64,000 bases of DNA from Silene conica (Eukaryota; Streptophyta; Magnoliopsida; Caryophyllales; Caryophyllaceae): positions 40,318,079 to 40,382,078 of the forward strand of contig CM055313.2 in the NCBI GenBank assembly GCA_029255685.2, given 5' to 3'. Within the stretch, counting starts at the first letter, position 1. Each line of letters opens with the position of its first letter. The notes beneath the pieces are model-generated. The model had not been told where the DNA came from and made no database searches. It saw only the letters and a program-made list of their open reading frames with translations. Shown piece after piece: positions 46,856 to 57,760 of the stretch. The position numbers were made by a program, and so were the translations under genes.

Positions 46856-47863
46856 TATAAATCTATATAAGTATATAAATACAACTTAGTTAGGATGGGT
46901 AAAGCTTAGATTGAATAATTATATGCTAGATTAATATTAGTAGTACACCACGACATTAACAATAAAATAATAATAATTATAGTAATAAAATAATAAAATA
47001 ATAATAATTTCACAAAATTATAGTAGTACGTACAATAGTATTAATAAATAGTATAGTAGTTTGTGGTAAGTAGTAGCATTATTATTAACGTCATGTAGTA
47101 GTAAAATAATGTAGCCGTATAATAAATAATAGTAGTAGTACACCACGACATTAACAACAACAATACCAATTAACGAGAACCCTTAAACAATAGTAGTACA
47201 TACGTAGCAGTAACAACTCGGATGGGCAGCAATAATAGTAACAATGTGCAGAGGAAAAACTCTGATAGGCAGCAATAATAGAACCATTAAACAATAGTAG
47301 TTTTGCTAGGGATTTTTCCAGGGAAGTAGTCAATTGCTGAAACTAAAAACGAAGGTTTCATACGAAAAAAGCTCCTAACGTATATAATGTTTTTTTAGAC
47401 TTTATAAATAAAGTAAAAGCTACTCTAACAACTGTAAAGACATTGCCAACTCGTCCTGCTACTGACCGAGTCTCTTCTAGCGGCGGGTATAGTCAGTCTC
47501 GAAGACGGAAGCCCTTATGTAGTTTAGTCTAAGAGGGCTTATGTGTCCGTATACAATAGTAACCATTGTGTCAAAATTTTGTTATTCGAGATAACCAATT
47601 CAAGAACATCCCCAATTTTTTGATATTAATTATTTTACCCCAAATTTTCCTAAACCTAACCAATTCAAGAACATCCCCAATTTTTCCTAACCCTAACATT
47701 GCCGGAATTACATTCACACGGTAATAACTAATCAAATACTACAGAAATTAGATATAAACATCAATAATTAAACCTAAAACAGAAAAAAGTGAGGAAAAAA
47801 GCTTACCTAAATCTAATTACTCTTACAAAGTAGTAGAAGCAAAAAAACTGAGAAGTGGAGAAT
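46856..47863 (-). other. CACTA-D 5' region of the transposase gene
   Basis: AT-rich leader or first-intron sequence between the GC-rich block and the transposase ATG. TAATAATA and AGTAGTA simple repeats occur around 46960-47170. No gene is recognised. Confidence 0.5.
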
Positions 47864-47950
47864 GACGGTGGCGTGGTGGCGTGACGGCGGCGTGGTGGGG
47901 TGACGGCGGCGTGAAGGCGTGAAGGCGTGACGGCGGCGTAAAGGCGACGA
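47864..47950. repeat. GC-rich GGCGGCGTG minisatellite in CACTA-D
   Basis: Imperfect tandem units such as GTGACGGCGGCGTGGTGG and GTGAAGGC, rich in CG dinucleotides, in otherwise AT-rich DNA. It lies between the subterminal array and the transposase gene, at the promoter end. Maize Spm has a GC-rich, methylation-sensitive control region in a comparable place (family knowledge); equivalence here is inference. Confidence 0.8.
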
Positions 47951-47959
47951 TATGTCGGG

Positions 47960-48310
47960 TTTTTCGTTAATCGGTCTGTAATTTTTATTTTTTATTTTCT
48001 AAGTGAATGAGGAGGAGAGGATGGTCGGGTTTGGTTTTGATAAAAAATCCTTTACCAACCGATATAGAATTATTTAGAGACCGACAAAACTTTCGGTTGG
48101 TAAATTTTGTATTACCGACTAACATGTCATACTTAACAACCATTTTACCTCGGTGGGTAAAATTACTGACCGATTTTTAATAATTAGCGACCGATTATAT
48201 ATCGGTGGGTAAAATTACAGTCTGAATATAAAATAGCGACTGCTCGCGGTCGTTAAATTATGTTACCGACCGGTTTGAGATGCGGTAGGATGATATCGGT
48301 CGCTAAACGC
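47960..48310. repeat. CACTA-D right subterminal array
   Basis: About ten copies of CCGACCGAT, CGGTTGGTAAAT, CGGTGGGTAAAAT and relatives in both orientations, matching the left array. This end is upstream of the transposase and probably contains its promoter. Confidence 0.85.
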
Positions 48311-48329
48311 CATGTTTCTTGTAGTGCAA

Positions 48330-48570
48330 GATAGAATGAGGAGACAAAATGAAATGAAATCACTGAATTACCAACTGCATACCTTGATCTGGACTGCATG
48401 TTATTATTTCATATGGCAGCAAAAAACAATGCAAGACTGAATCATAGACTGATTATGCCCAAGAACCTGTCCGATATGATCCAGCAGGAGGTGAAGAATA
48501 GAGAGTTGCTGCTAAACTCAGCATCAGGAAGAATGACAACATCGTGGATGGCTGAATATGATGAATGATA
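48330..48570 (+). pseudogene. LINE-type zf-RVT fragment, right part
   Basis: This continues the piece that ends at 40545. The word ATACAAGATAGAATG is split by CACTA-D with CAA duplicated. Readable parts include HTLIWTACYYFIWQ and, in another frame, NNARLNHRLIMPKNLSDMIQ then QEVKNREL, the kind of tail seen after zf-RVT in plant LINEs. Frame changes and lack of the upstream enzyme show it is a relic. Confidence 0.6.
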
Positions 48571-48671
48571 CAGGGGTTCACTTGTGAATCTGAGTCACTG
48601 GAAAAATTTGGTCCTTAGTAGTTTTGAAAAGGAGGCTATGTTTTTGATTCTGATGTACATGAAGTAAGAAT

Positions 48672-48920
48672 TTAAAACTGCCTTACTCTAATGTCGTCCT
48701 CAAAACACAGAGTTTTAGTCCTATAACAACCATTATCATCTTTATAGGCGTAGAAATGCTTTTTCTTGAAATGACTTTTGTAGACTCTCCATGAATCTCT
48801 AATAGTCTTCATTACCCAGTCTTTACCTTCTTCCGGCACTATATATTTTGTCTGCAGAAAATCAAACGATTTCGTACAAGTTTGGAAAAAAATGGGTATA
48901 AGAGACTTCCTAACACACAC
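48672..48920 (-). pseudogene. Ptta/TnpA-like remnant of CACTA-C
   Basis: On the minus strand the piece reads YIVPEEGKDWVMKTIRDSWR and VYKSHFKKKHFYAYKDD, a block typical of plant Ptta/En-Spm (Transposase_24) proteins. The flanks do not extend the domain convincingly. It suggests that CACTA-C descends from an element with its own TnpA-like gene, distinct in wording from that of CACTA-D. Confidence 0.65.
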
Positions 48921-50640
48921 CCAATAAACACCTCGTTATTGGACCCTTAGTTTAACAGCACGAGATGCACTGAGGATCAGAGGGCCTTAAGAAATTAGGA
49001 GCGTGATGGGAAGCAAAGACTTAGACACCAGCCTCTCATAAACAAGGTGCATTGTTTCTTCAAACAAATCTCTATTTCGAATAAAGTACCATTTGATGGG
49101 CTTGAGGTCTAATATGTAAAAGAGTAATAGATTTGGGATAAAATAGCTAAGACTTGAGGTCTAAGAGAAGAGCATGATAGGGGGAAAAATATATGAAAGT
49201 TGCAAAGTACTAGGTTTGGCGAGGTGCGCCTGATCTACAACACATACTTGAGGCGCACTCAAGCGTTTTGGCTATTGTCTCATAGCCAGGCTTGCGCATG
49301 CCAAAGACCCGATTGTTTAAACTAAGAATGTAAATTAGCCATCCCCCTCACAGAAGTGGCAGAAGGGTATCCAGTTTTATCAGGAAAACTAAAAATCCAT
49401 GGAAAATCAGCTATGTTTTTAACCGAAAAGAAAATAAATCATATGAAAGTATATAACCACACTTTTGGCCTCACTAAGTCACATAATTACTAACTAAAGC
49501 AGCGGTCTCAAATGACTGTAATTCGATAACAGAAAATTGAATCCTATGAAGGCGAAAACATGGAGCAGAACTTATAATTGAAACCTAATATTGAGGATAT
49601 AAGCAGTGGCGGAAACAGGAGTTGTACGTGCTCAAAAAATGGTGGAAGTACATTTAGAATAGAATAGTTAAGGGTAAACCTAATTAAAATTAGAGAAGCA
49701 GGTGAAATAGGCGTATATTACATGAGCCACAAATCCCAGATGAAGAAGAAGAAGGAGTAGAAAACGGAAAGTACCTTCTGGCGTTTCCATGAGAGAAATT
49801 GGGCGTGACTTAGAGGAGGATGAGTAGTTGATTTCTCTCCTACAACTTGTTCTTCTGCTGCTCCCATTCTTCCTCTCTTCCGATTCCACCCACTTCGTCT
49901 AATTCACTATCACAAATTATACTTAGACCATCCCCAAGCAACAATTACTTACCTTTCGTCAAAAAAAAACTTCATACGAATCTACGATAAATAGGCATTA
50001 AAACGAAAGGCAGATAGGCATTAAAACGAAAGGCAGAGCTTCATAGGCATAGATGAAACAACAATCCGAATAGATGAAACAACAATTTAATTGAAATAAT
50101 AACATTGTCACAATACGAATATGATTATATGCAGGGACGGATAGATAAACAACAATTGAATTGAGATAATAACAAAATGATAACAATAATTGAAATTGAA
50201 GTATCATACCTATCAGAAATCCCAATCAATTATACTGAATATGAATTTCGCCGGCTAAGTAATTAAGAATCAAAGTTGAAATAGGATGAATATCGCGTGA
50301 AAATCAAACCGCTGATGGAGTTTTTTTTGGTTTTTGTTTCTGGGAATGACGATGAACGCAGGATGAAGATGGTACTGTATAATTGTTATGTTAAGCGTTT
50401 ATAATTAGAAGTATTATAATTAATTAGCTAGGGTTTAATTAGCTTATTAGGGTGATTTAATTAGGCGCTTAGTTTTTTTACCAAATTTCATTATAGGGCT
50501 AAAACGAAATGGCTGAATTGTTTTACCCAATTTCAAATTGTTTTTTTATTTTAATTGAAAAGTTTAAGCGCTTAAACGAAATTAATTGGAAAATTTTAGA
50601 GATACGTATATATATATATATATATATATTAGGGCTTAAA
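48921..50640. other. CACTA-C right interior, unassigned
   Basis: AT-rich. A minus-strand open frame at 49680-49889 starts MESEERKNGSSRRTSCRRE and ends in a leucine run, possibly a first exon taken from a host gene, but no domain is recognised. A TA repeat lies at 50610-50630. From about 50650 the GCAACACTT subterminal words begin. Confidence 0.4.
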
Positions 50641-51413
50641 ATTGCTTACAAATATGTATGTGACGAAAGTGTTGCACAAGTGTTGCTAGAAAATGCAACA
50701 ATTGTATAAGAATGTTGCAATTAAAGTAATATATTGCAACACTTACCTTAAAGTGATGCATTATGTAGATAATAAGCAACATTTTTAAATAAAGCGTTGC
50801 ATAATTAAGTAAAAATTGCAACACAACGCGTAAGTGTTGCACACGAAATGTTGCATTAGGTCTCTTTTTGTAGTAGTGTTATTAATGTATCGATTGCATT
50901 AATATCTGATAACATGTGTGCGATTTATAATTAAAATCCCGCGAATAATATTTAGGAAAATGGGTCGAATCACGCAAAGGAATAAGGTAAGAGTGGAAAA
51001 AGCCCACTCTCGCCTCCACCCATTCGGCCGACCCACATATTACATAAGGAGAGTCCTTCTCCTTTTGTCAGGTTATGAATTGAACTGGTAATTCAGAATC
51101 TCAAGAATTAGGGTTTTGAGAACATTATTTTCCCAAAACTCAGATCTCACATCTAAAACCTCACAAAAGCTCTCCCCATATTGCAAGGCAATTGGAGAGT
51201 ATTTCTAGCACACGCGGCATCATCTCAATCAAGTCTTGGGTGCAAGTTATAGGAGGGAATTTACTTTAATTCATGTTCTTAGGCCTATTCAAGCAAGGAC
51301 CCAAGGTTGTATTCTTTTCCATGTTTTTAATTATCTTATGACTATATTCACAACTGTAAAATTCGTTATAATCCTTCAAGTTTAGGGCGAATACATGTTT
51401 TATTCCCCACAAG

Positions 51414-51425
51414 TGGTATCAGAGC
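51414..51425 (+). other. Copia-4 primer-binding site (tRNA-Met)
   Basis: TGGTATCAGAGC follows the LTR end after two bases. It is the common Ty1/copia primer site complementary to initiator tRNA-Met. Confidence 0.92.
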
Positions 51426-53070
51426 CAGGTTACGAAATTTTACTTTTGTGTTTTTCATAAGTTTTAATTTAAAAATTTTGAAAATTGATTTCTGTCGGCG
51501 TGTGGGTCAGTCGACCCATTATTGTGGTCGGTCGACCTCTGCCCGCGTAGGGTTTCTGTTTTTCGGCAGTTTCTCTTTTGCGTTTTCAGAAACTCGGTTT
51601 CTTGTTTTGTGGTCGGTCGACCTGGTTAATAGGTCGGTCGACCATTCTGCTGTTCGAAAAAAAAAAAAAAAAAAAAAAATTTTTTCGTCAGTAGGTCGGT
51701 CGACCCCATGTTGAGGTCGGTAGACCACTTCCCTGTAACAGTCGTTTTTTTTCCCGAAAATAACTTGTTTTTATTTTCCCATGGCCTTAAGTAATATACT
51801 GTATACGGAAATAGTATATTATTTTTGTGAAACGGTTCACTCTCGCATGATACATATTATTTTAAAACGGTTTAAGATAATGGATTATAAACTTATTAAA
51901 ATTAAAGTGGTTTAAGATAATCACATAATTTTAATCCCGTAAAGGTGGTTTGGTAAATTTGTTAAATCATAATAACAGTATTATGTCATGTATGAATTTT
52001 AATTTTAGTTGATGCATTTTATTTATCGTCTTGTTGAATGCCTTTTGAATGCTTTCTATAACGTATTTAATTTTGCAAACGGTTGTAACTTAGTGTGGCC
52101 TTAGAAGATTGTGTCACCGTAATGATGGGACACAGTCTTGCTTGTAATTTTGAGATCTTGAATCTCCGTTTTGGGTTTTTGCCATGTAATTACTTTTGTA
52201 TTTAAATTAGAATGTAAATAGGATTATATTTGTAATTTAAATTAGTAATTTTGTGAAGACCAAAGACGGAGACCGGATGCTCACTCCCGCTGCAAAGACC
52301 AAGATGGAACATCAAGACAAGCTTCTAGGGTCCAACGGTGGATTCCAAAGTTGTTTTTATGTTTATTTTGGTAGGATAGGCCACACTAGGACTTTTATTT
52401 ACGTTTATTGCATTTATTTTATGCTTTCATCGATAATAGCTTGCATCATATTCCGCCTAAAACCAAACCACCTATAACATGCCTGAAAACTGACTCATGT
52501 AGAGGTTACGCGTTAGTTTTCTGTGACAATACAGATGTCACATGTCACATGTAAAGCCATCACTTTATTTCATTCATTCATGCAAATGCTAGATATTAGT
52601 TCACTTAAAATGGATAAATATAAGTTGATGGGGTCTTCCTCGTATAACCAAAAATTGAGAATAGTCTTTATAAATCAGACTCCCATGAATCCCTTCTTCG
52701 TCGGTAGGCATAATATGACCCCTTCTACGTCGGGTAAGTGGGAACAAATGATTTATTTTATCTCAACATCGTGGTCACTCGATACTATCTAGCGACTGTG
52801 ATGGACTAATAGATAGGATATACGGAAATCTATCGACCAAGAGTTCCAACGGTGGAATTAGCCAAGCTGTGGGCTTATCAATATAAGGAAATTGAGTCTT
52901 GGGATCGTTTATATAATTCTTGAGGGAGATCAATTATATAAATGCATGAGTCTACGAGTTTAAATACAATTTAAAATAGACTTAAATCACAACAATGAGT
53001 TGCTTATAGGGTTTTGTTTTTTTCTTCTTTTTCAGTGTAGAACACGTTCAATTAAACTGCTGTATAACTA
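51426..53070 (+). other. Copia-4 leader
   Basis: Long untranslated leader with three box pairs, an A run of over 20 bases (about 51657-51680) and two short open frames (52253-52477 and 52523-52792). Their wording (KTKDGDRMLTPAAKTKMEHQ, FVGRHNMTPSTSGKWEQ) is shared with other copies. No gene beyond these is seen. Confidence 0.75.
51506..51726. repeat. Three paired-box modules in the Copia-4 leader
   Basis: Starts are 51506/51527, 51611/51632 and 51694/51715, all 21 bp apart, mostly GGTCGGTCGACC. They match three of the four Copia-1 pairs in position and, after strand correction, in orientation. Confidence 0.92.
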
Positions 53071-56000
53071 ATGGCTGGTGAAGACTCAATGCCAAGTGCC
53101 AAACTAGCACGTGAATCCTGGCTAAAAGCCTTTATGGACTCCATGAATCAGTCTACTAGACTGAGGAATGATGGGTCAAACTTCTCTGACTGGGAGGCAG
53201 CACTACGGAATGCTGCCATTGCTGACGGAAAGCTTAAGTACTTAACTGAGCCAATTCCGGCACACCCAGGAACTGGAGCTAGAGCTAACGAAGTTCGCGC
53301 TCATAGCGACTTCGTCATGGAAGCGGGTGCGATAAAGAACGTACTCATCTATGCAATGGAATCCAATTTGCAAAGACGCTTCATAACCTATGGTGCAAAC
53401 AAGATTTTCACCACGCTCACTAACGAATTCTCAAAAGCTCCGAGAATCGTTTCTTATGAGCATACCTGTCGCTTCTTTGAGGCGAAACTCCAGAAGGGCC
53501 AAGCGGTTAGCCCACATATTCTCAACATGATTGAGAATATCGAGAAATTGGAGGCCCTAAACTGCAAGATCAGTGAGAACATAATCGTTGATCGAATGCT
53601 TCATTCGCTTCATGATGGGTTCGCCCTCTTCAGGGCCAACTATTACATGAACGACATGAAGAAGACTCCTCATGAGCTCCACTCCCTTATCGTACTGGCC
53701 GAGAAGGATCTGAAATTAAGTGGAAGCGTGAAGCAGGATGTTCTCATGATCTCCAGCAAGGGTAAGGGTAAGGGAAAGGCTAAAGCTCAGGGCGACCTAG
53801 CAGTAGGTAAGCCCAGGTTCAAGAAACCGGGATTTACTAAGAGTGGGCCATGTGAGTCGAGCAACTCACAGGGCAAAACAAAGAGCAAGGATACTAGCAT
53901 GGAATGCCACCATTGCTACAAGACTAGGCATTGGAGGCGCTCATGCCCCGTGTATCGTGAGGATATTAAGGCAGGCCGCGTTACTCATGTTGATATGTCT
54001 TCTTCTTCTTTTATTCACATGATTGAGATTAACCATGCAAGTTACGGAACTTGGGTACTAGATACTGGTTGTGGTTCTCATCTATGTAATCATGTGCAGG
54101 GCCTCCGAAACCAAGAACCCCTCATCAAGGGTGAGGTTGACCTGTGTGTCGGGAATGGAGCGCGTGTTGCTGCAGTCTCGAGGGCAACATACGTGATCCA
54201 GCTTCCAAGTGGATTCGAGTTATCTTTATTTAACTGTTATTATGTTCCTTGTTTATCCAAAAACATTATTTCAGTTTCTGCACTTGACAAACTTGGTTTT
54301 TCATTTCTAATAGAAAATAACAGTTGTATTTTCTCATTACACAATATGATTTATGGCAAGGCAGTTTCCATGAATGGAATTTATGTTTTAGATCAAACCA
54401 CTGAAATATTACATGTGAATAATAAGAGATTAAAGGTAGGTGACAAAGATCAAACTTATCTATGGCATTGTCGTATGGGACACATAAATGAGAAACGCGT
54501 AAAACAGCTCATACAGAATGGAGCTATCTCGGCCTTTGATTTCGAATCATATGGCACGCGTGAATCATGTCTCATCGGTAAGATGACTCGTATTTCCTTC
54601 AAAGGTGTTGGAATGCGCGCTGCCGACCTATTAGGACTCATACATACAGATGTATGTGGCCCTATGTCGATCAACGCACGAGAAGGCTATAGGTATTTCA
54701 TCACTTTCACGGATGATTTGAGTAGATATGGCTATGTCTACTTAATGAAACATAAAAGTGAATCCTTTGACAAATTCAAAGAATACCAGAATCGGGTACA
54801 GAACCAACTGGGAAGAAAGATTAAAGCACTACGTTCTGATCGTGGTGGTGAGTATCTTTCACACGAGTTTGATCAACACCTTAAAGACTGTGGCATCGTG
54901 CTACAGTTGACTCCAGCTGGAACACCACAATTAAATGGTGTGTCCGAACGGAGAAATCGAACTCTACTTGATATGGTTCGATCCATGATGAGTCACACCG
55001 TTGTGCCTGATTCATTGTTGGGCTATGCTCATTTGTCGGCCGCTCTAATACTTAACCGAAGTCCGTCTAAAGCTGTTGACAAGACTCCATATGAACTATG
55101 GAAGGGAACGGTCCCTAACTTGTCCTTTATTCGGGTTTGGGGCTGCGAGGCTTATGTCAAGTGGAGCCACGAGGATAAGCTCGGCCCGCGATCGGTCAAG
55201 AAAGACTTTATAGGCTATCCAAAAGGAACGTTTGGTCATTACTTCTACTCGCCAACCGAACAACGTGTTTTTGTTGCGGCTAGTGCGACGTGCTTAGAGA
55301 AAGAATTTCTCGAGAACAAGTCGAGTAATAGAACCTTCGATTTATCGGAGGTCCAAGAACCAACTACCGAGCAACCATTGGAGGAAACAGTTCCTTCTAC
55401 CGAGGCTCCGGTAGATATTCCTGAGGAACCCAGGAGGTCGGGAAGAGTCTCTATTCTTCCGGACAGATACATTGGTATGGTTGAGGAACATGACATAGAT
55501 GACGTCTTACTCCTAGAGGGTAATGAACCCTCAACCTATAAAGGTGCCATGACCAGTTCTGACTCAAAGCTATGGCTAGAAGCCATGCAATCCGAGATGG
55601 ACTCCATGTATGAGAACAACGTGTGGGATCTTGTGGACCTACCTGCAAAGGTACGTCCCCTTCAATGCAAATGGCTTTACAAAATAAAGCATGCCGTGGA
55701 AGGTAAACAAGATATCCATAAGGCAAGACTAGTTGCTAAAGGTTTCACCCAAGTGCCAGGCTTGCACTACGATGAGATTTTTGCACCCGTAGTCATGCTA
55801 CGTTCCATTCGGATTATCTTAGCGATCGCCGCATTACACGATTATGAAATATGGCAAATGGACGTTAAAACCGCCTTCTTAAACGGTTATTTGGAGGAAG
55901 AGTTGTACATGGTACAACCCGAGGGTTTTATTGATCTAGAAAATCCTAAGAAGGTTTGCAAGCTTAAGCGTTCCATCTATGGACTTAAGCAAGCATCGCG

Positions 56001-56898
56001 GAGTTGGAATCATCGCTTCGACCAAGTGATAAAAGAGAACGGGTTCATTCGATCAGTCGAAGAGCCATGTCTCTATATCAAGTCGAGTGGGAGCAAGATT
56101 GTATTCCTAGTACTGTATGTCGACGACATACTCTTGATTGGGAATGACATACCTCTCTTATCTTCGGTTAAAGCATGGTTGAAAAACCATTTCCAGATGA
56201 AAGATCTGGGAGAGGCACAAAGAATTTTGGGCATCCGTATCTACAGGGATAGATCACGACGGATGTTGTCTCTCAGTCAGGAGTCTTACATAGATAAGAT
56301 TCTAGAGAGATTCAGCATGACGAACTCCAAGAAAGGGTTCCTTCCTATGACTACTGGGCTTCACTTGAGCAAGACTCAAGAAGCTAAGACATTGGAAGAG
56401 AAAGAGCGCATGAGTAGGATTCCTTATGCTTCGGCTATAGGATCGATCATGTATGCCATGATATGCACACGTCCAGACGTTGCATATGCATTGAGTATGA
56501 CAAGTCGATTTCAAGCTCATCCAGGTGAACAACACTGGATGGCCGTGAAAAACATTCTTAAGTACCTACAGAGGACTAATGATTAGGGATTGACTTACGG
56601 AGGCGACTCGACGCTCTGCGCCACGGGTTACGCAGATGCTAGCTTCCAAACGGATCGAGACGACTCGAAATCTCAGTCTGGATTTGTTTTTACTCTTAAT
56701 GGCGCTGCTGTCAGCTGGAAAAGTTCTATACAAATTGTTATAGCAGATTCTACATCTGAGTCCGCGTAAAAGGAGATATTCATTGATAAGATCGCTACGG
56801 ATGACAACATAGCTGATCCTTTCACTAAAGCATTACCACGTGATAAGCATGAAGGGCACATTCATTCCATGGGAATTAGATGTGTTCCTAAGTTGTAG
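53071..56898 (+). pseudogene. Copia-4 gag-pol region
   Basis: Gag starts MAGEDSMPSAKLARESWLKAF, has a basic linker (KGKGKGKAKAQG) near residue 235 and a degenerate CCHC knuckle (CHHCYKTRH). The protease block is WVLDTGCGSHLCN (residue ~330). Integrase has HCRMGHINEKRVKQL, HTDVCGPM, DDLSRYGYVY, LRSDRGGEYLS and SERRNRTLLDMVRSMM. Reverse transcriptase has [37 protein letters not shown] and the YVDD box near 56120. RNase H closes the region. The order is Ty1/copia and the wording TNT1/Tork-like (inference). The region is about as long as a normal copia polyprotein and is broken in about two or three places. Confidence 0.92.
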
Positions 56899-57760
56899 TA
56901 CTCTTTTATGAATTCATGTAATAATTCATTTTCTCGTGTACTCTATTCAACCTCATTGTTATGATATATAATGTTTTGTTTTTCATGTGGAATTGTACAC
57001 CAATTTTGAACACCACAAAGTGAACTGAATAACATTACATCGTTTTAGTCCTTGATTACCCACTTGAGCTGATAACTCAGGTAATCATTTTGTGACGTTG
57101 GTTGATGGTGGGTTCAACGAGCAATAAGTCAATCGGATGACTGACCAATCACAAAGGCGAGTTGTAAGGATATCTCGTAGGACACCCCGTGACAACGTTA
57201 TGGTGTCCTAAATGTTTTATAACATTGGGTGTCAGGTCGTGGATAGGACCTCCATAGTGTTCCTTAAAGTCGAGTCTTTTGACTTTCAACTGTCTCTTGA
57301 GATTAAGGCAGATTTTGGGTAACTTTGGTTTCTTTCCCACGGTCATCGTAACAGGGGCCAAGAGGATTTTTTCTGGGTTATTTCATGCTGCGCAATATCG
57401 GCAGGATTCGAGTTGAGGGAAATATCCAAACCCTTATCAGGATTTTATCATTTCTCAGGGCCACTCGAGGAGTAGTAACTGAAATGCAAGGCCATGCTCG
57501 AATACAGATTCGTTTTATCAGTTAAGTTACTCTCTAGTCGGGGAAACCACTCTTGATACCAATCGCTTGTGAGATACGACCTTTGCGAATGCGGATTTTC
57601 AAATTTTCTTACATTGAGTGGGACAAATTTTAAAAGGATATGAGAATCGGTTATCGCACCTACACTTGTACGGACAAGTGGGAGTTTGTTGGAGCTTGTG
57701 TCCTCCACATGTAGTGTGATAACGTCATTGCACATACCCTTGTACGGACAAGTGGGATAT
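56899..57760 (+). other. Copia-4 3' untranslated region
   Basis: It ends with the polypurine zone GGACAAGTGGGA before the LTR. On the minus strand a 95-codon open frame (57448-57735) mirrors the one in Copia-1. A direct repeat of CTTGTACGGACAAGTGGGA (near 57667 and 57730) gives two polypurine-like copies. Nothing else is recognised. Confidence 0.65.

Larger units (their letters stand above)
40546..48326 (-). mobile_element. CACTA-D: near-complete autonomous CACTA transposon
   Basis: The ends are CACTACAAGAAA and TTTCTTGTAGTG, followed inside by GCGACCGA on both sides. The target copy CAA lies at 40543-40545 and 48327-48329. Subterminal arrays of GGTCGGTAAT-type words occupy about 40560-41100 and 47960-48310. 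Two minus-strand genes lie in En/Spm order: a spliced TNP2-type transposase (43147-46855) and a Ptta/TnpA-like gene (41330-42920). At 7781 bp, with clean ends and recognisable splice sites, it looks recently active. One homopolymer length difference interrupts the transposase frame near 46430. Confidence 0.93.
37969..50878. mobile_element. CACTA-C: CACTA element inside the Copia-4 LTR, itself split
   Basis: The left end is CACTACTACATTTTG and the right end CTTTTTGTAGTAGTG. Subterminal words GCAACACTT or its reverse recur at both ends. The empty site is known from the Copia-4 3' LTR. The flanks share TTATT (37964-37968 and 50879-50883), five bases where CACTA elements normally duplicate three. 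Without CACTA-D it is about 5.1 kb. It contains a LINE-derived fragment and a Ptta/TnpA-like remnant, and no complete transposase, so it is probably non-autonomous. Confidence 0.9.
37516..51411 (+). repeat. Copia-4 5' LTR, split by CACTA-C
   Basis: The halves 37516-37968 and 50884-51411 align in order to the 3' LTR at 57780-58760. The break falls in the word ACCATTATTAATG. The half after the insert ends ATTCCCCACA at 51411. Confidence 0.92.

Noticed and set aside
3776-51726. Paired boxes as a cloning artefact, since they contain the SalI word GTCGAC
   Set aside because: They sit at homologous places in LTR pairs and in several copia copies, with diverged spacers and constant 21-bp spacing; linkers would not do this.
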